64,000 nucleotides of DNA from JASGDN01 sp049841275 (GCA_049841275.1 JASGDN010000092.1:1-64000); one strand, 5' to 3'. Counted from the stretch's first letter, positions 42,684-52,049 are shown. Notes: generated from the sequence alone by a model not told the origin. Numbers and translations: made by a program.

Positions 42684-42959
42684 CTACCGATCGTCGATGT
42701 CGGGTTTGAGGACGCGATCACCCCATATCAGTTCGATGTCGAAGGCGGCAATGTTGGGCTTCTGCGGCTGCGTCACCACCTTCATCGTTTCTCCCGCCAC
42801 GGCGATCGACTGTTCAGACTCCCAACGGAGTGGGACGGTACTCTCATCGACCTACTGCCCATCCACGAGAACGCGGCGTTCTCCACCGAAGTAGGTCCAT
42901 TCGAGGACGACGGTATGCTGTTCGCCGTTGATGTCGACGTTCCACGTTGCGGTGGCCAT
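42684..42959 (-). pseudogene. FAIM-like small protein gene interrupted by an in-frame TAG
   Basis: ATG 42959 has an excellent ribosome site (GAGGAGG, nine bases). The first 35 codons read MATATWNVDINGEQHTVVLE ... GGERRVLVDGQ. Then TAG (42854-42852) is followed in the same frame by VDESTVPLRW, ESEQSIAVAGETMKVV, NIAAFDIELIWGDRVLKPD and a second TAG at 42686-42684. The joined 91-residue sequence has the pattern of FAIM (Fas apoptosis inhibitory molecule) beta-domains: W-x-V-x-I-x-G start, G-x-R-x-V-x-VDG turn, then W and V-x-G strands. The homology crosses the stop without a gap. It is a recent pseudogene, a sequencing error or a readthrough gene. TAG is used as an ordinary stop elsewhere here. 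Confidence 0.65.
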
Positions 42960-43221
42960 TGGATCTATCCTCCTCGCTGCATCGAGCGAACATGGATGCA
43001 CCATGCACCTCCGGTGCCACACGATGCGCTCGCGCTGGCCAGCGGCAGCATTCCGATGCGCGCGATCCGGGTATGATCCCAACAGCACGAGGCTTTCTGC
43101 GAGAAAGCCGACGGCCGGGCCTAGCACAGCGTGGGCGGGTCTTCACGGTTCGCGCTTCGGCATCTTCCACCCAGGAACCGTTCGCATCGGGCGTTCCTGG
43201 CCACCACGAGGGACGTCAACA

Positions 43222-45096
43222 ATGCCATCCTCGCCATCGAGACTTCGCCAGCTCCACGCAGCCTTCCGCGAAGGCCGCATCGACCGCCGCCAGTTCCTCG
43301 CCGCCAGCGGCGCGCTCGGCGTCAGCACTGGCATGGCCGCCGCCATCGCCCAGAACACCCCAGCCTTCGCGCAGGCAACGCCAAGCGCCTCTCCGGCAGC
43401 ATCGCCGGTGGCCGCCAATGCCTACGCCCGACCGACCGCTGGCACCGACGGCCAGACGCGCGGCGCCGGCGGCGACCTACGCATTCTCGTGCCCCAGGGT
43501 GCGTCCGCCCTCAGCGTCCACAATGCCACCGGCGGCAAGGACATCGCCGCCGGCTCGATCATCTCGGAACCGCTGCTCGCCTACGCGCCGGACACCTCCC
43601 TCATCGCGAATCTCGTCACCGAGGTGCCGTCGATCGAAAACGGCATGGTCGCTCCCGATCTCTCCACCGTCACGTTCCACCTGATTCCCGATGTCGTCTG
43701 GAGCGACGGCGAGCCGTTCACCGCCGACGATGTCGTCTTCACGTGGCAGTGGAATGTCGATCCGGCCAACCAGTCGATCGACGCCGTGTCCTGGAACCTG
43801 GTCGAGAAGATCGAAGCCGTTGATCCCCTGACCGCGAAGGTGACGCTCAAGGAGCCGACCCTCGGCTGGTTCCAGCCCTTCGGCTCGAACCTCGGCGCAA
43901 TCTACCCGAAGCACTTCTGGGACGGCAAGGACGCCGCCACGGCCAACACCGAATTCGCCACGAAGCCGATCGGCACGGGCGCCTTCGTGCTCGACACGCT
44001 CTCGCCGAACGACCAGGTGATCTACACCGCCAACCCGAATTACCGCGAGCCGAACAAGCCCTTCTTCCAGCGCGTGATCATGAAGGGCGGCGGAGACGCC
44101 ACCTCTGCCGTGCTCGCCGTCACCCAGCAGGGAGACTGGGATCTGGCCTTCACGCTCCAGATCGACAAGGCGGCCCTGCAAGGCGCGCTCGGCGACAAGG
44201 GCAAGGTCTACGGCCCTCCGGGCACCGGTGTCGAGAAGATCCAGTTCAACTTCTCCGACCCGAACAAGGAGGTCGATGGCCAGAAGTCCGAGATGAACAC
44301 GCCGCATCCCTTCCTCACCGATCCCGCTGTGCGCGAGGCGATTGCCACCGCCATCGACCGCAAGACCATCTCCGAGAACATCTACGCCGGCGAGCCAAGC
44401 GAACCGCCGGGACGCAACATCCTCGCCGGGCTGGGCATCTACGAGTCCCCGAACACCAGCTGGGAATTCGACCTCGACAAAGCCGCCACGCTGCTCGACG
44501 CCGCCGGCTGGGCGAAGGACGACAAGGGCATTCGGGAGAAGGACGGCGTCCAACTTTCGCTGAAGTACGTCACCACCACCGCGCCGGTCCGCCAGCGGGT
44601 GCAGGAGATCGTCAAGGCATCGCTGGTGAAGCTGGGCTTCAAGGTCGAGTTGGCCCAAGTCGACGGCAGCGTCTTCTTCGACGGCTCTGCTGGCAACGAC
44701 CAGAACTTCACCCACTTCTACTCCGACATGCAGCAGTACACCGACGGCGCGACCTCGTCGTTCCCACTCAACTACATGAAATACTGGTACGCCGGCCCGG
44801 ACGGTGAGAACATCGCGCAGAAGTCCAACAGCTGGACGGGCACCAACAAGACCCGCTACCGGAACGCCGACTACGATGCGGCCTGGGAGCAGATTGCGAC
44901 GCTCACCGACCAGCAGAAGGCGATCGAGCTCTTCATCGAACTGAACGATCACGTCATCGACAACCATGTCGAGATCCCGATCGCGCAGTTGGTGGCCGAC
45001 CGCTACGCCGTCGTGAACACCTTCCGCGAGGAGAACATCGCGGTCACGGCGTTCGGCGATACGTTCTGGAACATCGCCAACTGGAACCGCCGATAA
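43222..45096 (+). CDS. peptide/solute ABC transporter substrate-binding protein (DppA/OppA type)
   Basis: A 624-residue exported family 5 solute-binding protein. The twin-arginine signal DRRQFLAASGALGVS is followed by a linker (ATPSASPAASPVAAN). The body has the typical VVWSDGEPFTADDVVFTWQW, FATKPIGTGAFVLD, PAVREAIATAIDR and LDAAGWAKDDKGIREKDG motifs. It delivers peptides or other solutes to an ABC permease; no permease or ATPase gene is adjacent. ATG 43222 has GAGGGA eight bases upstream. A small hairpin (GGCTTTCT/AGAAAGCC, 43091-43109) lies in its leader. Confidence 0.93.
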   Translation: MPSSPSRLRQLHAAFREGRIDRRQFLAASGALGVSTGMAAAIAQNTPAFAQATPSASPAASPVAANAYARPTAGTDGQTRGAGGDLRILVPQGASALSVHNATGGKDIAAGSIISEPLLAYAPDTSLIANLVTEVPSIENGMVAPDLSTVTFHLIPDVVWSDGEPFTADDVVFTWQWNVDPANQSIDAVSWNLVEKIEAVDPLTAKVTLKEPTLGWFQPFGSNLGAIYPKHFWDGKDAATANTEFATKPIGTGAFVLDTLSPNDQVIYTANPNYREPNKPFFQRVIMKGGGDATSAVLAVTQQGDWDLAFTLQIDKAALQGALGDKGKVYGPPGTGVEKIQFNFSDPNKEVDGQKSEMNTPHPFLTDPAVREAIATAIDRKTISENIYAGEPSEPPGRNILAGLGIYESPNTSWEFDLDKAATLLDAAGWAKDDKGIREKDGVQLSLKYVTTTAPVRQRVQEIVKASLVKLGFKVELAQVDGSVFFDGSAGNDQNFTHFYSDMQQYTDGATSSFPLNYMKYWYAGPDGENIAQKSNSWTGTNKTRYRNADYDAAWEQIATLTDQQKAIELFIELNDHVIDNHVEIPIAQLVADRYAVVNTFREENIAVTAFGDTFWNIANWNRR

Positions 45097-45126
45097 CACC
45101 GATTCCCCGGCATCGCCGCCTTCCAA

Positions 45127-45172
45127 AGAACACAGCAGGAGCACGCCGATTGGCGTGCTCCTGCTGTGTTCT
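45127..45172. terminator. 21-bp perfect hairpin between two binding-protein genes
   Basis: Arms 45127-45147 and 45152-45172 are perfectly complementary over 21 bases (outer AGAACACAGC, inner GAGCACGCC) around GATT. It sits between convergent stops at 45096 and 45189. Confidence 0.9.
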
Positions 45173-45188
45173 CAACCCGTTGGCACGT

Positions 45189-46994
45189 TCAGCGGGCGTC
45201 CACCCACATCACCTGGGGTTGCCAAAAGAATCCGTAGGCATCCGGCTTGAAGTTGTGGACCGTGGTCGAGGATGCCACCACCGCCTCACCAAACGAGATC
45301 ACCCCCTCCGCGACCTCCTCGTTGACGATGTTGCTGGCTTCGACGATCAGGTCCATCCGTTTAGCCTCATCCATCTCCACCAGTTGCTCGTCGTTGAGCT
45401 TATCGAACTCAGCGTTGGACCAGCGGGAGACGTTGAAACCGCCCTTCTCCGGCGTCGCATCGCTCCGGTAGAGCGCTCCCTGGTCCTCGATCGTCCAGCC
45501 GAACCCGATCAGCCCAAGCTGGTAGTCGCCATTCGTGATCATGAGTTCGACCAGTTGCGAGAAGGGTACCCCTTGCGGGGTGATCGAAAGCCCGATCTCC
45601 TTCCACGCCTGCTGGAAATACACCGTCATCTGCTCGGACGACTGATCCTCCGTCGTGAACAGGAAGTCTGCCTGGAGCTTCACGCCATCCTTCTCGCGGA
45701 CGCCGTCGTTGTCGCTATCGACCCATCCGGCATCGTCGAGCAACTGCTTCGCCCGATCCACATCGAACGTGTAGTGTGTCTGCATGGCATCCGGACGGTA
45801 CGCCCGGGAGATCGTCGGCTGCGGGCCTTCCGCGACGGTGGCATACCCCGCCTGGATCTTGTCCACGATCAACTGGCGATCGAGTGCGAACATCATGGCC
45901 TGGCGAACGCTCTTGTCCTTGCCGAAGGTTCCCTTCTCCGGATCCTGGTTCATCGACACCTGCATCCAGGACCAGGTCGGATACGTGATGACCTCGATGC
46001 CAGGAGTGGACTTCATCGAATCGACATCGGTCACCGGAACGCCGGAGATGTCGATCTCGCCGGTCTTCAGCGATGCCAGCAAGGCATTCTGGTCTCCCAC
46101 AACCTTGTAGATGAACCGGTCGAGCGTGGGAACCAGGTCTGGCACCCAATAGTCCTCATTCCGGGCGATGGTGGAATGATCGCCTTGCACCCATTCGACG
46201 AACGTGAACGGCCCGGACCCGATCACCTTGGAGGCATCGGTCCCGGTAGAGCCCGGCGACGAGCCCCATTGGGCCATGGGGATCGGCTCCCAGATGTGCC
46301 TCGGCACGATGCTGACCAGCGCCGCAGTGTTATCGAGGAAGACCGGACTCGGCTTGTTGCCAACCAATTCGAAGGTGTGGTCGTCGATGACGCGATAGCT
46401 CTTGATCAGCCCCTCGACGGTCGCCTTCCACGGCGAAACGCCGGAGGGATCAAGCGTGGCTTTATAGGAGAACTCGACATCGTGGGCGGTGACCGGGGTA
46501 CCGTCGTGGAACCGCGCCTGCTCGTTCAACGTGAACGTAAATGTGACCTGATCGTCACCGATGGTCCAGGAATCGGCGAGATCCGGCACCCAGGCAAGCG
46601 TGACCGGATTCTGGGTGACCAGAGCGTTGTAGATGTTCGCCGTAACGAAGATCGCAGCCGAATCCTGGCGAATGATCGGGTTGAGCGTGGCGATGTCCAG
46701 GGTGGCCCCATAGATGACGTCACCGCCCGTGTGGGCGGCCTCGCCGAGCTTGTAGTGATCCTTGAGGAATGCGATGTATTCCTCCCGCGTCATCCCCTGG
46801 GAACCGGCCAGCTGATCACTGGCCACCGGAGATGCCATCGGGGAAGCCATCGGCGACGCGAATGGCGACGAATCCGGCGTGGCCTGGGCCGCAATCCCAC
46901 GCATGCCCAAAGCGGTCAGGCCGGAGGCTGCCCCGATACCGGCCATCATCTGGACGAACCGCCTGCGATCGGTAAGGGGAGGTGCGCTTGCCAT
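45189..46994 (-). CDS. peptide/solute ABC transporter substrate-binding protein
   Basis: A 601-residue exported family 5 binding protein. The Tat signal DRRRFVQMMAGIGAASG is followed by a repeated linker (FASPMASPMASPVAS). Family motifs are NEQARFHDGTPVTAHDVEFSY, VIGSGPFTFVEW, SVRQAMMFALDRQ and LLDDAGWVDSDNDGVREKDG. ATG 46994 has GGAGGG seven bases upstream. It converges on a second, only distantly similar binding protein across a perfect hairpin. No permease genes lie nearby. Confidence 0.93.
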   Translation of the reverse strand: MASAPPLTDRRRFVQMMAGIGAASGLTALGMRGIAAQATPDSSPFASPMASPMASPVASDQLAGSQGMTREEYIAFLKDHYKLGEAAHTGGDVIYGATLDIATLNPIIRQDSAAIFVTANIYNALVTQNPVTLAWVPDLADSWTIGDDQVTFTFTLNEQARFHDGTPVTAHDVEFSYKATLDPSGVSPWKATVEGLIKSYRVIDDHTFELVGNKPSPVFLDNTAALVSIVPRHIWEPIPMAQWGSSPGSTGTDASKVIGSGPFTFVEWVQGDHSTIARNEDYWVPDLVPTLDRFIYKVVGDQNALLASLKTGEIDISGVPVTDVDSMKSTPGIEVITYPTWSWMQVSMNQDPEKGTFGKDKSVRQAMMFALDRQLIVDKIQAGYATVAEGPQPTISRAYRPDAMQTHYTFDVDRAKQLLDDAGWVDSDNDGVREKDGVKLQADFLFTTEDQSSEQMTVYFQQAWKEIGLSITPQGVPFSQLVELMITNGDYQLGLIGFGWTIEDQGALYRSDATPEKGGFNVSRWSNAEFDKLNDEQLVEMDEAKRMDLIVEASNIVNEEVAEGVISFGEAVVASSTTVHNFKPDAYGFFWQPQVMWVDAR

Positions 46995-47314
46995 CGTGAG
47001 TCCCTCCTGTGAATTCCTCGAACGCCATATTTCAATGTCGCGGACAACGCCTGCACGATGATGCACGCACCGACCCACTGTCAAGGGGATCCGCGGCCAC
47101 AACAATGTCATTCATGGGTAAAATAGTGTACATATCATCCGGGAACGACGCCCACCTCGCCATTTCGTGCGATAGTTCGTCAGGCGACGACCATCGGACT
47201 CCCAGGGAACCCAAAGCAGGTACCAGGCGTTACCCTACCCAGGACACCCATGCTGGGACATAAGCCGGGCTCCAGAAAGGCACAGGACCAGGGAGGACCA
47301 TTGGCGGAGCGGAT
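46995..47314. other. intergenic region between divergent genes
   Basis: No gene is seen. On the minus strand TTGACA (47084-47079) could be the -35 box of the binding-protein gene starting at 46994. The stretch around 47100-47140 is unusually AT-rich for this window. Confidence 0.3.
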
Positions 47315-47488
47315 ATGGACATCGGGCAGACAATAGCGCTTACGGCCTTTATCGTCATGCTCGTCGCGGCCACCGTAGCGGGCATGCGGATGTGGCATCT
47401 GCGGCAGCAACGGCTGGCAGTAGTGTGCGGAGCCATCGCCGCCTTCATCTTCGCCCTCGGCTTCTGGTACCTCACCACAACCCCGTAG
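47315..47488 (+). CDS. 57-residue two-helix membrane protein
   Basis: A short open frame, ATG 47315 to TAG 47488, with GGAG six bases before the start. It encodes two hydrophobic segments: ALTAFIVMLVAATVAGM (about 8-24) and VVCGAIAAFIFALGFWYL (about 36-53), joined by a basic turn (RMWHLRQQR), so both ends probably lie outside. I do not recognise a family. It lies 93 bases upstream of the polytopic membrane protein gene at 47582 on the same strand and may be co-transcribed with it. Confidence 0.55.
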   Translation: MDIGQTIALTAFIVMLVAATVAGMRMWHLRQQRLAVVCGAIAAFIFALGFWYLTTTP

Positions 47489-47581
47489 AGCCAAGCGATG
47501 CGCCGGGAGTTGCGACAATCCGCCGCGCATGGTATTCCGGTACCAAACGTCCCTGGAATCGTAGCGCCCGAGGAAGGATCG

Positions 47582-48871
47582 ATGTCCGGCATGAGCCTGC
47601 CCCCCCTCGCACCGGACACCCAGCAGGCCGCCACCCACACCGCCATTGCGTCGCCCGTCCCCGAGACATCCGCTTCCCGCGCGTCCGGCGCGCGCATCGC
47701 CGGGTTGGACATTGCACGCGGACTGGCCGTCATCGGCATGTTCGCCGCGCACCTGCTCACCCGGCGTGACCTCGGCTGGGACCCGGACAGCTGGCGGTTC
47801 ATTGCGTTCGGCCGCTCGTCCATTGTCTTCGCCGTCCTCGCCGGCATCTCCATCGCCCTGCTCTCCGGACGCCAGACGCCGCCAGACGGTATGCCGCTCG
47901 TCCAGGCGAGGATGCGCATCCTCGTCCGCGCCGTGATGATCTTCGCGATCGGCGGCCTCCTGCTGATGCTGGATACCGGCATCGCCATCATCCTCGAGTA
48001 CTACGGTCTCTTTTTCGCACTCGCGATTCCATTCCTGCGCTGGCCGCCACGCCGCCTCTTCACGCTGGCTACCATCCTCACCGTCGCCGCCCCCATCGCG
48101 CACCTCTTCCTGGAAAACCTCTCCGAGAATACCGAGCGCATCAAGTGGTCGCCGACGATCGTCCGGCTCTTTGCCATGGGCTACTACCCGGCGATGATCT
48201 TCATCGTCTACGTCCTGGTGGGCATGGGACTGGGCCGGATCGACCTGTCCTCGCGCCGCGTCCAGATCCGGATGATCGTGATCGGCGCGGCCCTGGCCAC
48301 GATCGGCTATACCGCCGGATACGTCGTCCACGAATGGTGGGCGCCCGAACCAGCACCTCCGGCAGCAGCCGTGCAGCGCGACTGCGTGCGCAGCACCGAC
48401 GGCGTGATCCGTTGCGCCGATCCCGCACCCACTCCGGAACCGGAGGTTTCGCTCTGGGATTTCTCCGGTCTCTGGACCTTCGAGCAGCACACCGGCTCGC
48501 CGTTCGAGATCACCGGCTCGACCGGCGTCGCCATCGCCACGATCGGCCTCTGCCTGCTGCTCACGCGGCCGTTCCAGCTGGCGCTGTATCCCGTTGCCGC
48601 CGTCGGGTCGATGGCGCTCTCGGCCTACGCCGGCCAACTCATCGCCTTCCACATCCTGCGCCGGGCAGAGCTGCGGAAAGAGGAGGTGGAATCCTTCCTC
48701 TGGTTCACGGTGGCGACACTGGCGATCTGCACCATCTGGAAGCTGGCCATCGGCCAGGGGCCGCTGGAGCGGCTGCTGAACGTGGTCTCCTCGAAGGCGG
48801 CAGGGCTCCCGGTGCGGCGAACCCCGCTGCCGCTCGTCGCCTTCATCCGACGCCTTGCCCCCGGCAACTGA
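47582..48871 (+). CDS. polytopic membrane protein (DUF418/HGSNAT-like acyltransferase family)
   Basis: A 429-residue membrane protein with about ten helices. The first helix motif RIAGLDIARGLAVIGMFAAHL is typical of DUF418/DUF1624 proteins, related to heparan-alpha-glucosaminide N-acetyltransferase. A loop with two cysteines (QRDCVRSTDGVIRCADP) and a proline-rich stretch interrupts the second half. Such proteins are thought to move acyl groups across the membrane; the substrate is unknown. ATG 47582 has GAGGAAGG five bases upstream. The phosphotransferase gene follows after five bases. Confidence 0.75.
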   Translation: MSGMSLPPLAPDTQQAATHTAIASPVPETSASRASGARIAGLDIARGLAVIGMFAAHLLTRRDLGWDPDSWRFIAFGRSSIVFAVLAGISIALLSGRQTPPDGMPLVQARMRILVRAVMIFAIGGLLLMLDTGIAIILEYYGLFFALAIPFLRWPPRRLFTLATILTVAAPIAHLFLENLSENTERIKWSPTIVRLFAMGYYPAMIFIVYVLVGMGLGRIDLSSRRVQIRMIVIGAALATIGYTAGYVVHEWWAPEPAPPAAAVQRDCVRSTDGVIRCADPAPTPEPEVSLWDFSGLWTFEQHTGSPFEITGSTGVAIATIGLCLLLTRPFQLALYPVAAVGSMALSAYAGQLIAFHILRRAELRKEEVESFLWFTVATLAICTIWKLAIGQGPLERLLNVVSSKAAGLPVRRTPLPLVAFIRRLAPGN

Positions 48872-48876
48872 GTATC

Positions 48877-49866
48877 ATGCTGTCACTTCGTACCGGATGG
48901 ACTGACGATCCCAACGATCCCGGACGCCTTTCCCCCGAAGATACCCGGGTTCGTGCTCTCATCGAACGGATCGCGCCCGGTGAGACGGCAACCGATCTCG
49001 GTGGTTCCTTCAGCCTAAATCTCCACCTCATTCCCAGCAACCGCGTCCTGCGCGTCCATCGCCGTTTCGTGTCGCGCACCCGGCTTCTGGCCGAACAGGC
49101 ATTGCGACGGAACCTCGCAATGGCGGGGATCCGCACACCTGGTGCGCTGTCTGTAGGCGGGCGCACGATCGTGCACGCCGGGACCGGTTCGCGACGCCGG
49201 CTGGCCGAACTGGAGCCGTTCGTCGCCATCGAGACGCCAGAACCAACGCCCGCTGCCTATCTCTGGCTATTCCGCGAACTCGGACATGTCCACACCGTGC
49301 TGGCGACCTTCCCCGCAACGATGCCACGCAGTCTCGCCGCCACCTGGGGAACACCGTCAAGCATGCAGCGATGGTTCGACGTCACACGCGCAGCGGTCGC
49401 CGCCGATGAATCGGCCGCAGCAATCGTTCGCCATGCCCATGGCCTCCTACCCACGATCCGTCGCTCCTGGGTTTCGGCGCCCGAGCTCCCTCAGCACCTC
49501 ATCCACGGCGATTTTCGCCCCGGGAACGTAGCACGCACCCCCGACAGCGGTGATCTTGTCATCTTCGATACCGGATTCTCCGATGTCCGCCCGCGTGTCT
49601 GGGATGTCAGCTATGCGCTCGGGTTCATGGAACTCGAACGTGCCGGGACACGTAATAGCGAGATATGGGCGAGCATGATCGGGACGTACGAGCAGGCATC
49701 CAACAAGGCTCTGACCGATGCCGAGCTCGCCGTCACCCCCTCAATGGCCGCCATCGCCCTGTTGCACACGATCGCCCATGCGGGATATACGGCAGATCCG
49801 GCAGCCGTCGCCCGGAGCCAGGAACCGTTCGTCCAGGCAGCCGCCCGGATCGTCGCCGCCTCGTGA
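48877..49866 (+). CDS. aminoglycoside-phosphotransferase-like kinase
   Basis: A 329-residue protein of the APH/choline-kinase fold. The catalytic loop is HGDFRPGNV (Brenner motif HxDxxxxN) and the metal-binding Asp is in IFDTGFSDVRPRVWD. The N-terminal nucleotide lobe is weakly conserved (SFSLNLHLIPSNRVLRVHRR). The substrate is unknown; the gene follows the membrane acyltransferase-like gene by five bases, so the two probably act together. No strong ribosome site precedes ATG 48877, consistent with coupled translation. Confidence 0.82.
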   Translation: MLSLRTGWTDDPNDPGRLSPEDTRVRALIERIAPGETATDLGGSFSLNLHLIPSNRVLRVHRRFVSRTRLLAEQALRRNLAMAGIRTPGALSVGGRTIVHAGTGSRRRLAELEPFVAIETPEPTPAAYLWLFRELGHVHTVLATFPATMPRSLAATWGTPSSMQRWFDVTRAAVAADESAAAIVRHAHGLLPTIRRSWVSAPELPQHLIHGDFRPGNVARTPDSGDLVIFDTGFSDVRPRVWDVSYALGFMELERAGTRNSEIWASMIGTYEQASNKALTDAELAVTPSMAAIALLHTIAHAGYTADPAAVARSQEPFVQAAARIVAAS

Positions 49867-50026
49867 ACGCGGTCATTCCGGACGGCATCCCGGCAAGGAA
49901 TCGGTTTCGCGGGCCGACACGCGGCATCACTCGGCTTCCCTCCAAACGACCGCTGTTTGCCGCGAGATTCGGGTCGCTTCGCGGGCATTTCAGCCATCCG
50001 CCCAGGCTCCTGTCCTGACGCTGGTC

Positions 50027-51430
50027 CTATCCGGTGATCGTCGCATCCACCATCTCGTGCGATTCCTGATGCCGCCGCTGCGTCACAAACAGGATCGCCA
50101 CCAGGCTCAGCAACATGGCGCCCGTCAGCAGGAACGTCATCCGCGCCCCGAAGCCCGCCGCAATCAGCGATCCCATCAACGGCCCGACCACGCCACCGAC
50201 CGAGGTGGCCGTCGCCATCATGCCGTAGACCACACCGCGCCGGTCGGGCGGCGTTCCCTGTGCGACCAGCGCATTGGCCGAAGGGATCATGCCGCCTGCA
50301 AAGACGCCGAAGACTGCCTGCAGGATGAACATGTGCCACCATGCCTGTGCCGCCGCCATCGGCAGATAGATGAATCCAGCCCCCAAGGCGCAGACCATGA
50401 GGATCGACTGGTACCCCCGCTTGTCGCCAAGCCGCCCCAGGAACACCGACGAGATCGCGCTCGTCACCCCGAGGACCCCCAGCACCAGGCCGGCCAGGGT
50501 GGACGCATTCGAGGCCATCCCGGAGAGTTGTTCGATATAGAGCGACATGATCGGCTGGACGGCCCCCTCGGCGCCGCGGATCATGAACATCGTCAGCGTC
50601 ATGCCGAGCAACAACGGCGTCATCAGGAGGCGCCACACCGGCGCCTGCGGCGCGTCGCCGCCGGTCTTCGCCTGGGGGGAGAACTGCTCGCGCACCACGA
50701 AGAGCGTGATGAACCCGCCAGCCAGCATCATGGCCGACGCCGTCCAGAACGTCGGCCGGTAGCCGATCTGATCGGCCAGCACTCCGCCGACCAAAGGGCC
50801 GATCGCTGCACCGGAAAAGATCGCCGTCTGGATCAGGCCCAAGCCGTAGCCCAGGCGCTCCTTCGGCACCGATGCCGCCACCAACGCCGTCGCGGCGGTC
50901 ACGGTGCCGGTCAGGGCGCCCTCCACCATGCGCAACCCGAGAATCTGCCAGGGCGAGGTCGCGAAGCCCATCAGGCCGATCGTGCAGAAGGCCGCGAACT
51001 GCGCACGCAGCAGCATCGGACGGCGCCCCCGGCGATCGGCCAGGTTGCCCCAGATCGGCGCGGCAAACGCCATGACCGCGGCGCCCCCAGCATTCACGAT
51101 GCCGGACCAGAGTTGCTGCTGGCTCAGGGAATGCAGGCCAAGATCGGAGAGGAAGAACGGCAGGAACGGACTGCGCATATTGAACGCCATGATCGCCATC
51201 AGTTGCGCGGCGAAGATCGCGTACAGGTTGCGTCGCCAGTTGAGCGGGCGATATCCGCGACGGCGCACGAGACGACCCGACGCATCGCGGCCGACATCGT
51301 CGCTGCCCGGTGAGGCAGGCGTCGTGTCCCGTGCGAGGTCGGGGAAATCGGCGGTCGTCCGGTCATCGTCGTTGGTGACAGGGGTGGCGTCGTCGGCTGG
51401 ACGTGGTGTGGTGATCGTGTCCTGACCCAT
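50027..51430 (-). CDS. multidrug-type MFS transporter
   Basis: A 467-residue twelve-helix MFS protein with a hydrophilic N-terminal 65-residue extension. Loop 2-3 has GNLADRRGRRPMLLR, and helix 5 has GLIQTAIFSGAAIGPLVGGVLAD, like drug:H+ antiporters of the TetA/MdtG type. ATG 51430 is chosen without a strong ribosome site. The substrate is unknown. The 160-base gap 49867-50026 beyond its end shows nothing. Confidence 0.88.
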   Translation of the reverse strand: MGQDTITTPRPADDATPVTNDDDRTTADFPDLARDTTPASPGSDDVGRDASGRLVRRRGYRPLNWRRNLYAIFAAQLMAIMAFNMRSPFLPFFLSDLGLHSLSQQQLWSGIVNAGGAAVMAFAAPIWGNLADRRGRRPMLLRAQFAAFCTIGLMGFATSPWQILGLRMVEGALTGTVTAATALVAASVPKERLGYGLGLIQTAIFSGAAIGPLVGGVLADQIGYRPTFWTASAMMLAGGFITLFVVREQFSPQAKTGGDAPQAPVWRLLMTPLLLGMTLTMFMIRGAEGAVQPIMSLYIEQLSGMASNASTLAGLVLGVLGVTSAISSVFLGRLGDKRGYQSILMVCALGAGFIYLPMAAAQAWWHMFILQAVFGVFAGGMIPSANALVAQGTPPDRRGVVYGMMATATSVGGVVGPLMGSLIAAGFGARMTFLLTGAMLLSLVAILFVTQRRHQESHEMVDATITG

Positions 51431-51560
51431 CCTGCCGGGCAGTCTATCCGGGAAATGCCGGACAGGCAATCGCAACTGAGAAGAAGTTTCCCCGGCCCCG
51501 GCCGCCTACACTCGAAAGCCGGAGGATCGCACGATTCACGCACGTCACGAAGGGGGCCGC

Positions 51561-52049
51561 ATGCCTGAGAATCCGCTGATCGTCGAACTGGACGGGCCAA
51601 TCTGGCTGAAGCTCCGGATGACCGTGCCACCGCTGGACGCCCAGGACCTGCTGCGCTGGTTCACCGATCCCGTACGCCTCGCACGCTGGATGGGCGACGA
51701 GCATGTCGTCGACCTCGTGCCGGGTGGCCGCTACACGATTCGCTGGGAGAAGGCGGACCGCACGATGGAAGGTGCCGTGATCGTCGCCCGGCCGACAGAG
51801 CTCGTCTTCAGCTGGGCCTTCGCGCACGAGCCAGACGCTCCCGCCCGCGTCGTGATGGTGCAGACAGCCACGGCCGACGACGGGTCCGGCAGCACGATCG
51901 TGATCGTGCACGGGCCATATCGCAGCGAAACCGAGGACGAAGCAACTGGCGACGCGGAGGCCCAGGAACGATCGGGGCATCTCGAAGGATGGCAATGGTT
52001 CCTCGCCGAACTACGGAATCAGTTGGCGGCATCCCCTGCGCTTACCTGA
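51561..52049 (+). CDS. SRPBCC/AHSA1-family protein
   Basis: A 162-residue protein of the START-like fold. It has typical AHSA1 features: VPPLDAQDLLRWFTDPVRLARWMG, LVPGGRYTIRW and the C-terminal helix HLEGWQWFLAELRNQL. Such proteins bind lipids or hydrophobic ligands or act as chaperone co-factors. AAGGGGG precedes ATG 51561. Its 3-prime end overlaps the convergent APP1-like gene by eight bases. Confidence 0.85.
   Translation: MPENPLIVELDGPIWLKLRMTVPPLDAQDLLRWFTDPVRLARWMGDEHVVDLVPGGRYTIRWEKADRTMEGAVIVARPTELVFSWAFAHEPDAPARVVMVQTATADDGSGSTIVIVHGPYRSETEDEATGDAEAQERSGHLEGWQWFLAELRNQLAASPALT

Noticed and set aside
42852..42854. Amber recoding (pyrrolysine-type) in the FAIM-like gene
   Set aside because: TAG ends several normal genes here (for example at 1092-1094 and 47486-47488), and no recoding element or Pyl gene is seen; kept only as an interrupted gene.
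43477..45144. 555-codon minus-strand frame opposite the binding protein
   Set aside because: Shadow frame; the plus strand has a signal peptide and the complete family 5 pattern.
47180..48652. 490-codon minus-strand frame
   Set aside because: Shadow of the DUF418-like membrane protein; the predicted product is a Gly/Glu/Arg/Asp-rich sequence without domains.
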